A stretch of 64,000 bases of DNA from Rhodospirillales bacterium. GTDB taxonomy: Bacteria; Pseudomonadota; Alphaproteobacteria; SP197. Of this stretch, positions 1 through 8,817 are shown piece after piece. Made by a program: the position numbers and the translations under genes. Each line of letters starts with the position of its first letter. The stretch's first letter is position 1. The notes under the pieces are model-generated. The model did no database searches. It had not been told where the DNA came from and was given only the letters and a program-made list of their open reading frames with translations. The DNA is taken from positions 19,685 through 83,684 of the forward strand of contig JACONG010000016.1 in the NCBI GenBank assembly GCA_014323865.1, given 5' to 3'.

Positions 1-89
1 GCGGTGGGCGTCGTACTCTTCTCCTGAGCCCAGGCGGAAACACCTGCAACCAGGAGCACACTTGCAACAACGTTTGACAGTTTGTTCAT
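1..89 (-). CDS. Secreted protein, N-terminal fragment (runs off window)
   Basis: Only the first 29 or so codons are in the window. The ATG is at 89, read leftward. The translation starts with Met-Asn-Lys-Leu, followed by a hydrophobic stretch and a small-residue site ending Ala-Trp-Ala before Gln-Glu. This is a typical Sec signal peptide with cleavage near residue 21, so the product is periplasmic or secreted. The start and its ribosome binding site lie in a perfect 20-bp tandem duplication. The mature protein cannot be identified. Confidence 0.6.
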   Translation of the reverse strand, partial: MNKLSNVVASVLLVAGVSAWAQEKSTTPT

Positions 90-125
90 TGTCGGGGTCC
101 CCTTGTCATTGTCGGGGTCCCCTTG
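86..125 (-). repeat. 20-bp perfect tandem duplication spanning RBS and start codon
   Basis: Two identical 20-bp copies lie at 86-105 and 106-125. On the minus strand each copy contains an AAGGGGA ribosome binding site and an ATG. The upstream copy (ATG at 109) therefore opens a 7-codon reading frame whose TGA overlaps the ATG of the secreted protein. The duplication creates a tiny upstream ORF coupled to the real start. Confidence 0.75.
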
Positions 126-455
126 GACATCGTGCATCCAAGCCGATCAGGGCGATGGATGTCAAGCTGTTTTTTGCAGCTCTCGGAATTTTTTTGCGGC
201 GCTCATCCGGAGCAGGGCCTTGAGACTGCAGAACGCCATCCCGGCCCTGCCGTTCAGGCACCGGCGAGCCCGTCTCGCACCACCGCCGCAGGCACCGACA
301 GGCCGCCCTCAATCGCATCGACGACCCGGCGGCGAAGGTCCAGTCCGTAGCAACAGCAACGCCCCATAATATCTGCCTCCCGAATCCCCTGCGGGTACAG
401 AATCATGGGGTGGAACGAAGGGGAATCTCCTTGTTCGATCCTTGTTCGATTCAGA
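126..455. other. Intergenic stretch with no recognisable gene
   Basis: This lies between the divergent secreted-protein start and the 3' end of the XRE-cupin gene. Short open frames exist on both strands, but none resembles a protein family or has a convincing ribosome binding site. T-runs near 170-200 could belong to a promoter or terminator. I see nothing I can name. Confidence 0.4.
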
Positions 456-1100
456 TCAAGAGGAAGACGCTCTGGGATACACGATGACGCTGAGGAAGCG
501 GACCGGAAGCTCGATCAGGGTTTCGGGCCCGTGCGGCGCCTCGGCGTCGAAGAACAGGGAGTCACCGGGTTCCATGCGGTAGCGACGGCCGCCGTGGTGG
601 TAGTCCATGGTGCCTTCCACGACATAGAGGAACTCCTGACCCTCATGGCGGAAGACGGGGAAGACCTCGGACTCGTGGGTCAGGGTGATCATGTAGGGCT
701 CAACCGCGACCTTCTTGCCAACGCTGTGGCCCAGCAGCGCATACTGGTGGCCCGCCCGGGTGCCACGGCGTTCGATCTTGAGCCCCTCGCCCGCCTTGAC
801 GTGGCTTGCGTCGCGCTGCTCCTCGAAGTGCTGGAAGAGTGCCGTGAAGGGCACGTTGAGCGCACGCGCCAGACCCTTGAGCGTGGTCAGCGAGGGCGAA
901 GTCAGGCCGTTCTCGATCTTCGAGAGCATGCCGTTCGAAAGGCCGGCAAGCGAGGCAAGCTCGCCCACGGTCATGCCGAGTTTCTTGCGCTGAGCGCGAA
1001 CCTGGCTGCCGATCGCCGCCTCCAGGTCGCGTCCCCCGTCGTCGAGGCTGTGCGGATCCTGATCGAGCAGGTGGCGGCTGTCGTCGTGTGTTTCAGGCAC
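456..1100 (-). CDS. XRE-family transcriptional regulator with C-terminal cupin domain
   Basis: This 214-residue DNA-binding regulator has an HTH_3 domain at about residues 30-90, with the Ser-Asn-Gly-Met-Leu-Ser-Lys-Ile-Glu-Asn recognition segment. A cupin-2 domain follows (about 140-210) with His-Glu-Gly-Gln-Glu and a Pro-Gly-Asp-Ser turn. Proteins of this layout (PuuR/SutR-like) sense a small molecule through the cupin and repress nearby metabolic genes; the ligand here is unknown. The start is a GTG immediately after the TAA of the upstream cold-shock gene, so the two are translationally coupled. No ATG offers a better start, because the next candidates would cut into the HTH. Confidence 0.8.
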   Translation of the reverse strand: MPETHDDSRHLLDQDPHSLDDGGRDLEAAIGSQVRAQRKKLGMTVGELASLAGLSNGMLSKIENGLTSPSLTTLKGLARALNVPFTALFQHFEEQRDASHVKAGEGLKIERRGTRAGHQYALLGHSVGKKVAVEPYMITLTHESEVFPVFRHEGQEFLYVVEGTMDYHHGGRRYRMEPGDSLFFDAEAPHGPETLIELPVRFLSVIVYPRASSS

Positions 1101-1103
1101 TGG

Positions 1104-1325
1104 TTACATCGCCTCGTCGTCGATATGGCCGGCGGCCAACCGGTGCGCCAGCGGGCCGAGTGCATCGTGGCGCACCGTGAAATTGACGGAATCGCCAGGC
1201 ACCAGCGTCGCACGCACCGCTTCGTCCGCGCTGGCAAGATCGAACGCGATGTCGGGCCCGCCATCGGACGGGCGGACGAAGCCGTAACCCCTGGCCGGGT
1301 TGAGCCAGACGATCTCACCGTTCAT
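1104..1325 (-). CDS. Divergent cold-shock-domain protein
   Basis: A 73-residue single cold-shock domain. The opening Met-Asn-Gly-Glu-Ile-Val-Trp-Leu-Asn and the Gly-Tyr-Gly-Phe-Val motif correspond to RNP1 of CspA. RNP2 is degenerate (Ile-Ala-Phe-Asp in place of Val-Phe-Val-His), which may weaken nucleic-acid binding. Family members bind single-stranded RNA or DNA and act as RNA chaperones. It ends 3 nt before the GTG of the XRE-cupin gene and is probably co-transcribed with it. The start at 1325 is the only ATG that keeps the first beta strand. Confidence 0.65.
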   Translation of the reverse strand: MNGEIVWLNPARGYGFVRPSDGGPDIAFDLASADEAVRATLVPGDSVNFTVRHDALGPLAHRLAAGHIDDEAM

Positions 1326-1537
1326 ATCCCACGTTTCGTGCCGGGGACGCTGACTGTCAAGCAGCGCAGACGACGCCGATCGCCAGGCAGCAGCAACGTG
1401 AGGGCGAGGGCGAGACCGAACGCAGACCCGGAGACAGCGTTCTGCTCGATACACAGGATCGCTCGACCATGTCTGCGGGCATCGAACTGTCCGTGAAGCC
1501 GTTCCCGAAGAGCTCGAACGACAACGCGTGAAAACGC

Positions 1538-1565
1538 TTGCTCTTACCCTGGCGATGACTAATAT
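1538..1565 (+). promoter_or_regulatory. Candidate promoter of the rimP-nusA operon
   Basis: A TTGCTC hexamer at 1538-1543 and TAATAT at 1560-1565 are separated by 16 bp, close to the sigma-70 pattern. It lies upstream of a hairpin-plus-T-run and about 155 bp before rimP. This is pattern matching only. Confidence 0.35.
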
Positions 1566-1603
1566 CCTGCCCGCCTTGAAGCGTGGCCTTCAGGGCAGAA
1601 TAC

Positions 1604-1629
1604 GGGTGGGCCACGGTCCATCCTTTTTT
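1604..1629 (+). terminator. Hairpin plus T-run in the rimP leader (probable attenuator)
   Basis: GGGTGG at 1604-1609 pairs with CCATCC at 1618-1623 (one G-T wobble) and is followed directly by six Ts at 1624-1629, then TGTTTT. This has the form of an intrinsic terminator. It stands 90 bp upstream of rimP, after the candidate promoter and with no gene ending just before it on this strand, so premature termination controlling the operon is the likeliest role. Confidence 0.5.
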
Positions 1630-1718
1630 GTTTTCATTGGTGTTGCGTGGAGTCGTCGCCCGGCGCGCCAGCGGTCGTCCGAAGGTCCGGTTCCGGCTTC
1701 ATGCGCGGGGCAGGATGG

Positions 1719-2234
1719 ATGAGCCTGGCGGGCGAGATCGAAGGACTGATCAACAGAACCGTCGAAGCGATGGGCTTCCGAGTGGTACGCGTGAAGATGT
1801 TCACGCATCCCCGGCGGACCTTGCAGATCATGGCCGAAAGGGCCGACGGGTCACCGGTGATCGTCGACGACTGCACATTGTTGAGCCGGGCCATCGGTCC
1901 GCTGCTCGACGCCGAGGACCCGATTCCGGGAGCCTATGACCTCGAGGTCAGCTCCACCGGGATCGACCGGCCGCTGGTCAGGCCGGAGGATTACACGCGG
2001 CTCGCCGGTTTCGAGGCGAAGCTCGTGGTCGATCCGCCGCAGAACGGGCAACGCAAGTTCCGCGGCCGGGTCGAGGGGATGGCCGGCGGCCATGTCCGGT
2101 TGCAACTGGAGGGTGATCGGGTTGCCGATTTGCCTTTTGAGGTGATTGTGGAAGGCCAGCTTGTCCTGACCGACGAGCTGATGAAGACCATGACGTCGCC
2201 TCGCGACGAGGCCAGCGCCACGGAAACGGAGTGA
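1719..2234 (+). CDS. rimP: Ribosome maturation factor RimP
   Basis: RimP helps assemble the 30S subunit. This protein has about 171 residues. The N-terminal domain includes Ala-Met-Gly-Phe-Arg-Val-Val-Arg-Val, and the central Asp-Tyr-Asp-Leu-Glu-Val-Ser-Ser-like segment (here Tyr-Asp-Leu-Glu-Val-Ser-Ser-Thr-Gly-Ile-Asp-Arg-Pro-Leu) is the family hallmark. An SH3-like C-terminal domain follows. The ATG at 1719 is chosen because the predicted N-terminal helix begins there; in-frame starts at 1647 (GTG) and 1701 would add residues not expected in the family. It is the first gene of the rimP-nusA-ylxR-infB cluster, 6 nt before nusA. Confidence 0.9.
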   Translation: MSLAGEIEGLINRTVEAMGFRVVRVKMFTHPRRTLQIMAERADGSPVIVDDCTLLSRAIGPLLDAEDPIPGAYDLEVSSTGIDRPLVRPEDYTRLAGFEAKLVVDPPQNGQRKFRGRVEGMAGGHVRLQLEGDRVADLPFEVIVEGQLVLTDELMKTMTSPRDEASATETE

Positions 2235-2240
2235 AGGATT

Positions 2241-3839
2241 ATGACGGCAACCGAAGCTGTTGCATCTCGGGTTATCTATCAGGAACTGGTCCAGATTGCC
2301 GAGGCGGTCGCGCGCGAGAAGGGGATTGAGCGCGAAACCGTCGTCGAAGCGATGGAGCAGGCGATTCAGCACGCCGGCAAACGCAAGTACGGCCAGGAGC
2401 TCGACATTCGCGCGTCGATCGACCGGACGTCCGGTGCGGTCTCGCTGCAGCGCTTCATCGAGGTCTGCGAGCCCGAGGACATCGAGATTCCCGGCGCCCA
2501 GATGACGCTCGAAGAAGCACACCTGCAGAACCCGATCGCCGAGATCGGCGACTTCATCGCCGAGGACCTGCCGCCGATCGAGTTCGGCCGCATCGCCGCC
2601 CAGACCGCCAAGCAGGTCATCGTGCAGAAGGTGCGCGAGGCCGAGCGTGAGCGGCAGTACAACGAATACAAGGACCGCATCGGCGAGATCATCAACGGCC
2701 TGGTCAAGCGACCCGAACACGGCCACTGGATCATCGATCTGGGCAAGGCCGAGGCCATGTTGCGGCGCGACGAATGCCTGCCGCGCGAGATCCTGCGCCG
2801 CGGCGATCGCATACGCGCCTACATCCATGACGTGCGCCAGGAGCCGCGCGGCCCGCAGATCTTCATCAGCCGCACTCAGCCGCAATTCATGGCGAAGCTC
2901 TTCGCCCAGGAGGTGCCGGAGATCTACGACGGCATCATCGAGATCAAGGCCGTGGCACGGGATCCCGGCAGCCGCGCCAAGATCGCCGTGATGTCGAACG
3001 ACGGCTCGATCGACCCCGTCGGCGCCTGCGTCGGTATGCGCGGCAGCCGCGTGCAGGCCGTTGTGCAGGAGCTTGGCGGCGAGAAGATCGACATCATCCC
3101 GTGGTCACCCGATACCGCGACCTTCGTGGTGAACGCCCTGCAGCCCGCCGAGGTTGCCAAGGTCGTGATGGACGAGGAGGACCGCCGCATGGAGGTGGTC
3201 GTGCCCGACGACCAGCTGTCGCTCGCCATTGGCCGCCGCGGCCAGAACGTGCGCCTGGCCTCTCAGCTCGTCGGCTGGGACATCGACATCATGACCGAGA
3301 CCAACGAAAGCGAGCGCCGCATCGAGGAGATGCGCATCCGCAGCGAGCACTTCATGGATGCACTCGATGTAGACGACGTGCTGGCCCGCCTTCTCGTGAC
3401 CGAAGGTTTCAGCGAGGCCGACGAAGTGGCCTATGTCCCGGTCGAGGAGCTTGCCTGGATCGAGGGCCTGGACGACGCCATCGCCCAGGAGCTCCAGAAC
3501 CGCGCCCTCCAGTTCGTCGAGGAGCGCGATCGCCAGATGGACGCACGCCGCCGCGAGCTGGGCGTCGACGACGCGGTCGCGGAGATCGAGGGCCTGACGC
3601 CGATCATGCTGGTCCAGCTCGGCGAGAAGGACATCAAGACGCTCGATGATCTCGGGGACCTGGCCGGCGACGAGCTGATCGAGGACTACCTGCCCGGCAG
3701 CTATCTGACGCTCGATGAGGCCAACGCAATCATCATGGCCGCGCGCGCCCACTGGTTCGACGGCGAGGAGCCGATCGAAGAAGAGGCCGAGGCCGTCGAG
3801 GGCGAGGACGACGCGGCGACCGAGGAGATTGCATCCTGA
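2241..3839 (+). CDS. nusA: Transcription termination/antitermination factor NusA
   Basis: NusA binds RNA polymerase and nascent RNA and modulates pausing, termination and antitermination. Its 532 residues have the usual order: N-terminal polymerase-binding domain, S1 domain (about 135-200), two KH domains (the Val-Gly-Ala-Cys-Val-Gly-Met-Arg-Gly and [10 protein letters not shown] loops), and an acidic C-terminal region with two helix-hairpin-helix acidic repeats. The tail is strongly acidic (Glu/Asp-rich). The gene sits between rimP and ylxR, as in most bacteria. Confidence 0.97.
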   Translation: MTATEAVASRVIYQELVQIAEAVAREKGIERETVVEAMEQAIQHAGKRKYGQELDIRASIDRTSGAVSLQRFIEVCEPEDIEIPGAQMTLEEAHLQNPIAEIGDFIAEDLPPIEFGRIAAQTAKQVIVQKVREAERERQYNEYKDRIGEIINGLVKRPEHGHWIIDLGKAEAMLRRDECLPREILRRGDRIRAYIHDVRQEPRGPQIFISRTQPQFMAKLFAQEVPEIYDGIIEIKAVARDPGSRAKIAVMSNDGSIDPVGACVGMRGSRVQAVVQELGGEKIDIIPWSPDTATFVVNALQPAEVAKVVMDEEDRRMEVVVPDDQLSLAIGRRGQNVRLASQLVGWDIDIMTETNESERRIEEMRIRSEHFMDALDVDDVLARLLVTEGFSEADEVAYVPVEELAWIEGLDDAIAQELQNRALQFVEERDRQMDARRRELGVDDAVAEIEGLTPIMLVQLGEKDIKTLDDLGDLAGDELIEDYLPGSYLTLDEANAIIMAARAHWFDGEEPIEEEAEAVEGEDDAATEEIAS

Positions 3840-3853
3840 GCGCAGCACCCCGC

Positions 3854-4450
3854 ATGAGCGAACTCGCGGACGACACCGTGCGCCGCTGTCTTGCGACCGG
3901 CGAAAGCGCCGACAAGAAACTGCTGGTGCGTTTCGTGCTGGCGCCCGACGGCAAGGTTGTGCCTGACCTTGCCGAACGGCTGCCCGGTCGCGGGGCCTGG
4001 GTCTCGGCGCGCCGCGAGGCGATCGAACAGGCCGTGGCCAAGGGACTGTTCTCGCGCGGATTCAAGGGACGTGCGCTGGCCGATTCCGATCTGCCGGCGA
4101 GTGTCGAGAGCCTTCTGGTCCAGCGTATCATCGAGCTTCTGGGTTTTGCCCGGCGCGCCGGCGAGGCGGTGACGGGGTTCGAAAAATGCAGGTCCATGGG
4201 CGCGCGCACCGGCACGGTGTTGCTGCATGCCCGCGATGGTTCTATGGACGGCCTGCGCAAGCTGGCAGGCGCCGGGACGGAACGCGCGGTCCGCGTTCTG
4301 GAGGGCGCGGAGTTGGGTGCGCCCTTCGGTCGTGACATGGCGGTCCATGTCGCGCTGGCCAAGTGCGGCCTGACCGAGAAGATTGTGCGAGAGTGTTCCC
4401 GTCTGGCCGGATTCCGGACGGACGCCGACGGCGGGAAGGAAGGACGGTAG
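3854..4450 (+). CDS. ylxR: YlxR (DUF448) / L7Ae-like RNA-binding protein
   Basis: A 198-residue protein with an N-terminal DUF448 domain (Arg-Arg-Cys-Leu-Ala-Thr-Gly ... Gly-Arg-Gly-Ala-Trp-Val) and a C-terminal ribosomal-L7Ae-like domain (about 90-190, with [12 protein letters not shown]). In alphaproteobacteria these two domains are commonly fused at this locus between nusA and infB. The role is nucleic-acid binding associated with transcription or translation and is not precisely defined. It starts 14 nt after nusA and ends 2 nt before infB. Confidence 0.9.
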   Translation: MSELADDTVRRCLATGESADKKLLVRFVLAPDGKVVPDLAERLPGRGAWVSARREAIEQAVAKGLFSRGFKGRALADSDLPASVESLLVQRIIELLGFARRAGEAVTGFEKCRSMGARTGTVLLHARDGSMDGLRKLAGAGTERAVRVLEGAELGAPFGRDMAVHVALAKCGLTEKIVRECSRLAGFRTDADGGKEGR

Positions 4451-4452
4451 TC

Positions 4453-7038
4453 ATGGCAAGTGCCGACGACACAGACAAGAAGCCGAAAACGCTGAGCCTG
4501 GGCGGCCGTCCCGGCAGACGACTCGAGCTCAAGACGACCGAGGATGGCGGCCAGGTGCGCCAGAGCTTCAGCCATGGCCGTTCACGCCAGGTGGCTGTCG
4601 AAGTCAAGAAGCGTCGTGTCATTCGTCCCGGCCGCAGCGAGGCCGGGCCAGCGGCACCCGAACCCGTCGTCAAGGAGGGGCCCACGGTGGTGGAAGCCGA
4701 AGCGCCTGCCGCGCTGACGGCCGTCGCGCCGGTCGAGACAAGCGAAGAGGTTCGCGCCCCGCTGGTTCTCAAGAACCTGACCGACCAGGAACGCGAAGGC
4801 CGCATGCGTGCGCTCGAGCAGGCACGCAAGGCCGAGGAAGAGGCCCACAAGCAGGCCGAGATCGACGCCAAGCTGCGTGCAGAGGAGGAGGTGAGGCTCG
4901 CCACCGAGCGTGCCGAGGCCGAACAGCGCGCGAAGGAAGAAGAGGAACGCCGCCAGGCCGAGGAACAGGCCGAGACTATCGTCGAGTCCGAGCCGGCGGC
5001 CGCCGAACCCGCGGCTGCAGTGCCTGCACCGGCCGCCGCAGCGCCGGCAGAAGTGGAACAGGACAAGCGCCGCAACAAGCGCGACAAGCGTTCGCCCCTG
5101 GCACCGAAGACCCGGCCCGGTGATCGCCGCCGCAGCGGCAAGCTGACGGTCGCCCAGGCACTATCGGGCGACGGCGAGGAAGAGCGTGCCCGTAGCCTCG
5201 CGGCCGCCAAGCGCGCCCGTGAGAAGCTCAAGCAGCAGCAAGCCGGTCAGAAGGCATCCGGCCCGTCGAAGAAGTTTGTCCGCGAGGTCACCGTACCTGA
5301 GGCCATTCTTGTCAGCGAGCTGGCCAACCGCATGGCCGTGCGTGGCAGTGAGGTGGTCAAGAAGCTGATGCAGATGGGCCAGATGGTGACCGTCAACCAG
5401 ACGATCGACGCCGACACCGCCGAGCTTCTGGTCGAGGAGTTTGGCCACAAGGTCCGGCGCGTCTCCGAGGCCGATGTCGAGGTCGGCCTGAAGCAGGACG
5501 ACGATCCCGCTGAACTCAAGGCACCGCGCGCTCCCGTGGTCACCATCATGGGCCACGTCGACCACGGCAAGACGTCGCTGCTGGACGCTCTGCGCAAGAC
5601 CGACGTGGTCGCGGGCGAGGCCGGCGGCATCACGCAGCACATCGGCGCCTACCAGGTACAGCTCGCCGGCGGCGACCGCATCACCTTCCTGGATACGCCG
5701 GGCCACGCCGCCTTCACGGCCATGCGTGCACGTGGGGCCAAGGTGACCGACATCGTCATCCTGGTCGTTGCGGCCGACGACTCGGTCATGCCGCAGACCC
5801 GCGAGGCGATTGATCATGCCCGCACCGCCGAGGTGCCGATCATCGTGGCGATCAACAAGTCCGACCTGCCCGGTGCCAACCCCGACAAGGTTCGCCAGGA
5901 CCTGCTGCAGCACGAGCTGGTGGTCGAGGACATGGGCGGCGACATCCTTGATGTCGAGATCTCGGCTACCAAGGGCACCGGCCTCGACAAATTGGGAGAG
6001 GTAATCCTGCTGCAGGCCGAACTGCTCGAACTCAAGGCCAACGCCGATCGTCATGCCGAGGGCATCGTGGTCGAGGCACGGCTGGAGAAGGGCCGCGGCG
6101 CGGTTTCGACCGTGCTGGTCCAGCGCGGCACGCTCAAGGTCGGCGACACGATCGTCGTCGGCAAGGAGTGGGGCCGCATCCGTGCGCTGGTCGATGACCG
6201 CGGCAAAAACGTGAAGCAAGCCGAACCGTCCACGCCCGTCGAGGTTCTGGGTCTCTCGGGCACGCCGATAGCCGGTGACGAGTTCTTCGTCGTCGAGAAC
6301 GAGAGGCGGGCACGCGAGATCGCGGCTTACCGTGAGGAGCAGGAGCGCCAGCAGAAGATCACCTCGGTCGGCCGCAGTTCGGTCGAGCAGCTCTTCGCCA
6401 ACATCGCTGCGGGCGAGACCCGGGAGCTTCCGCTAGTCATCAAGGCGGATGTGCACGGCTCGGCCGAAGCCATCGCCCACAGCCTGGAACAGCTCGGCAC
6501 CGAAGAGGTGAAGCCGCGCATCCTGGTTTCGGCGGTCGGCGGCATCAGCGAGAGTGACGTGACGCTGGCCAAGGCTTCGAACGCGATCATCTTCGGCTTC
6601 AACATTCGCTCGAACAGCCAGGCCCGCCAGCTCGCCGAAAAGGAGGGCGTGGAGATCCGCTACTACCGGATCATCTACGAGCTTCTCGACGACGCGAAGA
6701 CCATGCTCTCGGGCCTGCTGATGCCGGAGATTCAAGAGAAGGTCCTGGGCGCGGCTCAGGTGCTCGACACCTTCGAGATCTCCAGGATCGGCCGTATCGC
6801 CGGTTGCCGCGTCATGGACGGCGTCGTCAAGCGCAACGCCAATGTCCGGCTGCTGCGCGACGGCCACATCCTGTTCGAAGGCCCGATCAAGTCGCTCCGC
6901 CATCACAAGGAAGAGGTGCGTGAGATCAAGCAGGGTTCGGAATGCGGCATCCAGCTCGACGGCCACCACGACATCGAGGTCGGCGACGAAATCGAGGCCT
7001 ACGAGCTGGCGGAGGTCGCGCGCACGCTCGATGGCTAG
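4453..7038 (+). CDS. infB: Translation initiation factor IF-2
   Basis: This GTPase delivers fMet-tRNA to the 30S subunit. It has 861 residues. The N-terminus is basic and Ala/Glu-rich, with a long charged coiled stretch (about 110-220) typical of alphaproteobacterial IF-2. An IF2_N domain follows at about 280-330, then the G domain with Gly-His-Val-Asp-His-Gly-Lys-Thr at residue 367, Asp-Thr-Pro-Gly-His and Asn-Lys-Ser-Asp, then domains II, III and IV. The ATG at 4453 follows ylxR by 2 nt; an earlier in-frame start inside ylxR gives non-homologous residues. It overlaps rbfA by 8 nt. Confidence 0.97.
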   Translation: MASADDTDKKPKTLSLGGRPGRRLELKTTEDGGQVRQSFSHGRSRQVAVEVKKRRVIRPGRSEAGPAAPEPVVKEGPTVVEAEAPAALTAVAPVETSEEVRAPLVLKNLTDQEREGRMRALEQARKAEEEAHKQAEIDAKLRAEEEVRLATERAEAEQRAKEEEERRQAEEQAETIVESEPAAAEPAAAVPAPAAAAPAEVEQDKRRNKRDKRSPLAPKTRPGDRRRSGKLTVAQALSGDGEEERARSLAAAKRAREKLKQQQAGQKASGPSKKFVREVTVPEAILVSELANRMAVRGSEVVKKLMQMGQMVTVNQTIDADTAELLVEEFGHKVRRVSEADVEVGLKQDDDPAELKAPRAPVVTIMGHVDHGKTSLLDALRKTDVVAGEAGGITQHIGAYQVQLAGGDRITFLDTPGHAAFTAMRARGAKVTDIVILVVAADDSVMPQTREAIDHARTAEVPIIVAINKSDLPGANPDKVRQDLLQHELVVEDMGGDILDVEISATKGTGLDKLGEVILLQAELLELKANADRHAEGIVVEARLEKGRGAVSTVLVQRGTLKVGDTIVVGKEWGRIRALVDDRGKNVKQAEPSTPVEVLGLSGTPIAGDEFFVVENERRAREIAAYREEQERQQKITSVGRSSVEQLFANIAAGETRELPLVIKADVHGSAEAIAHSLEQLGTEEVKPRILVSAVGGISESDVTLAKASNAIIFGFNIRSNSQARQLAEKEGVEIRYYRIIYELLDDAKTMLSGLLMPEIQEKVLGAAQVLDTFEISRIGRIAGCRVMDGVVKRNANVRLLRDGHILFEGPIKSLRHHKEEVREIKQGSECGIQLDGHHDIEVGDEIEAYELAEVARTLDG

Positions 7039-7405
7039 GCGGAAGAAGCCGGCAGCACCGGGCCAGCGCCAGCTCCGGGTCGGCGAGGAAATCCGGCACG
7101 TCCTGTCGTACATGTTCACCCGCAGCGAGGTGCACGATTCGGCGCTCATGGGCCAGGTCATCACCGTTTCGGAGGTGCGCATGAGTCCCGACCTGCGCCA
7201 TGCCACGTGTTTCGTCATGCCGCTGGGCGGCGAGAACCTCGACACGGTGATCACAGGGCTCGAGCGCGCGGCGCCCTACCTGCGCGGCGAGGTGGCCCGA
7301 CGTGTTCGCATGCGCGTCGCGCCGGAGCTGAACTTCAAGGCCGACCACGGTTTCGACCACGCCCAGCGTGTCAGCGACCTCCTGAACGAGGCCGATGGCG
7401 CGTAG
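7031..7405 (+). CDS. rbfA: Ribosome-binding factor A
   Basis: RbfA is a KH-fold factor for late 30S maturation and 16S 5'-end processing. It has 124 residues, with the Gln-Leu-Arg-Val-Gly-Glu-Glu-Ile-Arg opening helix, [11 protein letters not shown] in the middle and the Pro-Glu-Leu-Asn-Phe segment near the end. The ATG at 7031 lies inside the last codons of infB, and the 3' end overlaps truB by 11 nt. This gives tight translational coupling in the cluster. Confidence 0.93.
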   Translation: MARRKKPAAPGQRQLRVGEEIRHVLSYMFTRSEVHDSALMGQVITVSEVRMSPDLRHATCFVMPLGGENLDTVITGLERAAPYLRGEVARRVRMRVAPELNFKADHGFDHAQRVSDLLNEADGA

Positions 7406-8324
7406 GCGGAACGGCCGGAAGGTCGACGGCTGGATTATCGTCGACAAGCCCCAGGGCATGACCTCGACCCAGATGATCGGCAAGGTGCGGCGAGCGACGA
7501 AGGCGGCCAAGCTCGGCCATGGCGGCACGCTCGATCCCGTGGCGACCGGCATTCTGCCCATCGCGCTCGGTGAAGCGACCAAGACGATCCCCTACTGCCA
7601 GGACGCGACAAAGGTCTATGGCGTCACCATCCGCTGGGGCGAGGCGACCGCGACCGACGACGTCGAGGGCAACGTGACGGAGACACGCGCCCACAGGCCC
7701 GGCGAGGCGGCTATCCGCGCAGCGCTGCCGACCTTCACCGGTATGATCTCCCAGATGCCGCCTGCGTTCTCAGCGCTCAAGGTCGACGGCAAGCGGGCCT
7801 ATGATCTCGCGCGCAAGGGTGAAGCGCCCGAACTCAAGTCGCGCGACATCAGGATCGACCGGATCGACCTTGTGGCCATGCCTGACGCCGACCACGCCGA
7901 GTTCGAGGTCGTCTGCGGCAAGGGGACCTATATCCGGGCGCTCGCCCGTGACCTGGCCCGGACGCTCGGCACGGTCGGTCATGTCGCGACCCTGCGCCGG
8001 ACGCAGGTCGGCCCCTTCCGGGAGGCCATGGCGATTTCGATAGATAAGCTCGCCGAATGTGATACAAGTGCGCCGCTTTCCGGGGTGCTTTTGCCCGTGG
8101 AGACAGCGCTGGACGACATCCCGGCGCTTGCCTTGACGGAGACCGAGGCTCGCCTGCTGCGGCAGGGGCAGACGGTCGAAGTGCCCGGAGCAAGCAACGG
8201 TCCCTGTCAGGTCCGATCCGGCCGGAACCTTGTCGCCATCGGCAAAGTCGAGGCCTGTTTCCTGAGGCCGCTGCGTGTGTTGAACCTTAAAGAGGAAGAG
8301 AGCCACGATGTCGATCACGGCTGA
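7395..8324 (+). CDS. truB: tRNA pseudouridine(55) synthase TruB
   Basis: TruB makes pseudouridine 55 in the T-loop of tRNAs. It has 309 residues. The catalytic aspartate is Asp47 in [10 protein letters not shown], preceded by the Val-Asp-Lys-Pro-Gln-Gly-Met-Thr-Ser motif. Other TruB signatures are Tyr-Ile-Arg-Ala-Leu-Ala-Arg-Asp and a C-terminal PUA-like extension. The start overlaps rbfA by 11 nt, and the 3' end overlaps rpsO by 17 nt. Confidence 0.96.
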   Translation: MARRRNGRKVDGWIIVDKPQGMTSTQMIGKVRRATKAAKLGHGGTLDPVATGILPIALGEATKTIPYCQDATKVYGVTIRWGEATATDDVEGNVTETRAHRPGEAAIRAALPTFTGMISQMPPAFSALKVDGKRAYDLARKGEAPELKSRDIRIDRIDLVAMPDADHAEFEVVCGKGTYIRALARDLARTLGTVGHVATLRRTQVGPFREAMAISIDKLAECDTSAPLSGVLLPVETALDDIPALALTETEARLLRQGQTVEVPGASNGPCQVRSGRNLVAIGKVEACFLRPLRVLNLKEEESHDVDHG

Positions 8325-8577
8325 ACGCAAGGCTGAACTCATCAAGGAGTACGGCCGCGAAGAGGGCGACACCGGTTCACCCGAGGTCCAGGTTGCGATC
8401 CTGACGGAACGAATTGTCAACCTGACCGAACACTTCAAGACCCACCGCAAGGACAAGCATTCCCGCCGCGGCCTGCTCATGCTCGTGAGCCGCCGCCGCT
8501 CGATGCTCGACTATCTGCGGGGCACAAGCGAGGAGCGTTACCAGACGCTTATCAGGAGCCTCGGTATCCGGCGCTGA
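8308..8577 (+). CDS. rpsO: 30S ribosomal protein S15
   Basis: The 89-residue S15 binds 16S rRNA in the central domain. The sequence has the expected Asp-Thr-Gly-Ser-Pro-Glu-Val-Gln motif, the His-Phe-Lys-Thr-His-Arg-Lys-Asp loop and Arg-Arg-Gly-Leu-Leu helix. A strong AGAGGAAGAG ribosome binding site lies just upstream, within the end of truB. The rpsO-pnp order is the standard one. Confidence 0.97.
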   Translation: MSITAERKAELIKEYGREEGDTGSPEVQVAILTERIVNLTEHFKTHRKDKHSRRGLLMLVSRRRSMLDYLRGTSEERYQTLIRSLGIRR

Positions 8578-8817
8578 TCCGAAACGGTACGGGAACGCAG
8601 GCAACGTGTCCCCGCTTCTGTATCCGGAAACCGGCAATGGGCTGAACCGAGCACCCATGGCGCTGTCGCTGGAAGGCCAACGGGCCTTCATGAACCCGTT
8701 CTCCATGGGGGAGAGCGGCGTCACAGGCTGTGCGGTCCCATACGGGGGATCGCAGCAGAAGAGGATTTGAGCCTGAGCGCTGCGTCGTTTGATCCGTGGG
8801 AAGAGGAAGAGAAATCA
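8578..8817 (+). other. rpsO-pnp intergenic leader
   Basis: 240 nt without a gene. Partly complementary segments around 8670-8720 (GGCC-rich arms) could fold into a hairpin. In enterobacteria the pnp leader is processed by RNase III for autoregulation; whether that applies here cannot be told from sequence alone. Confidence 0.35.

Noticed and set aside
405-1496. Long plus-strand open frame over the XRE-cupin and cold-shock genes
   Set aside because: It is antisense to two recognisable genes, has no family similarity, and is an effect of high GC content.
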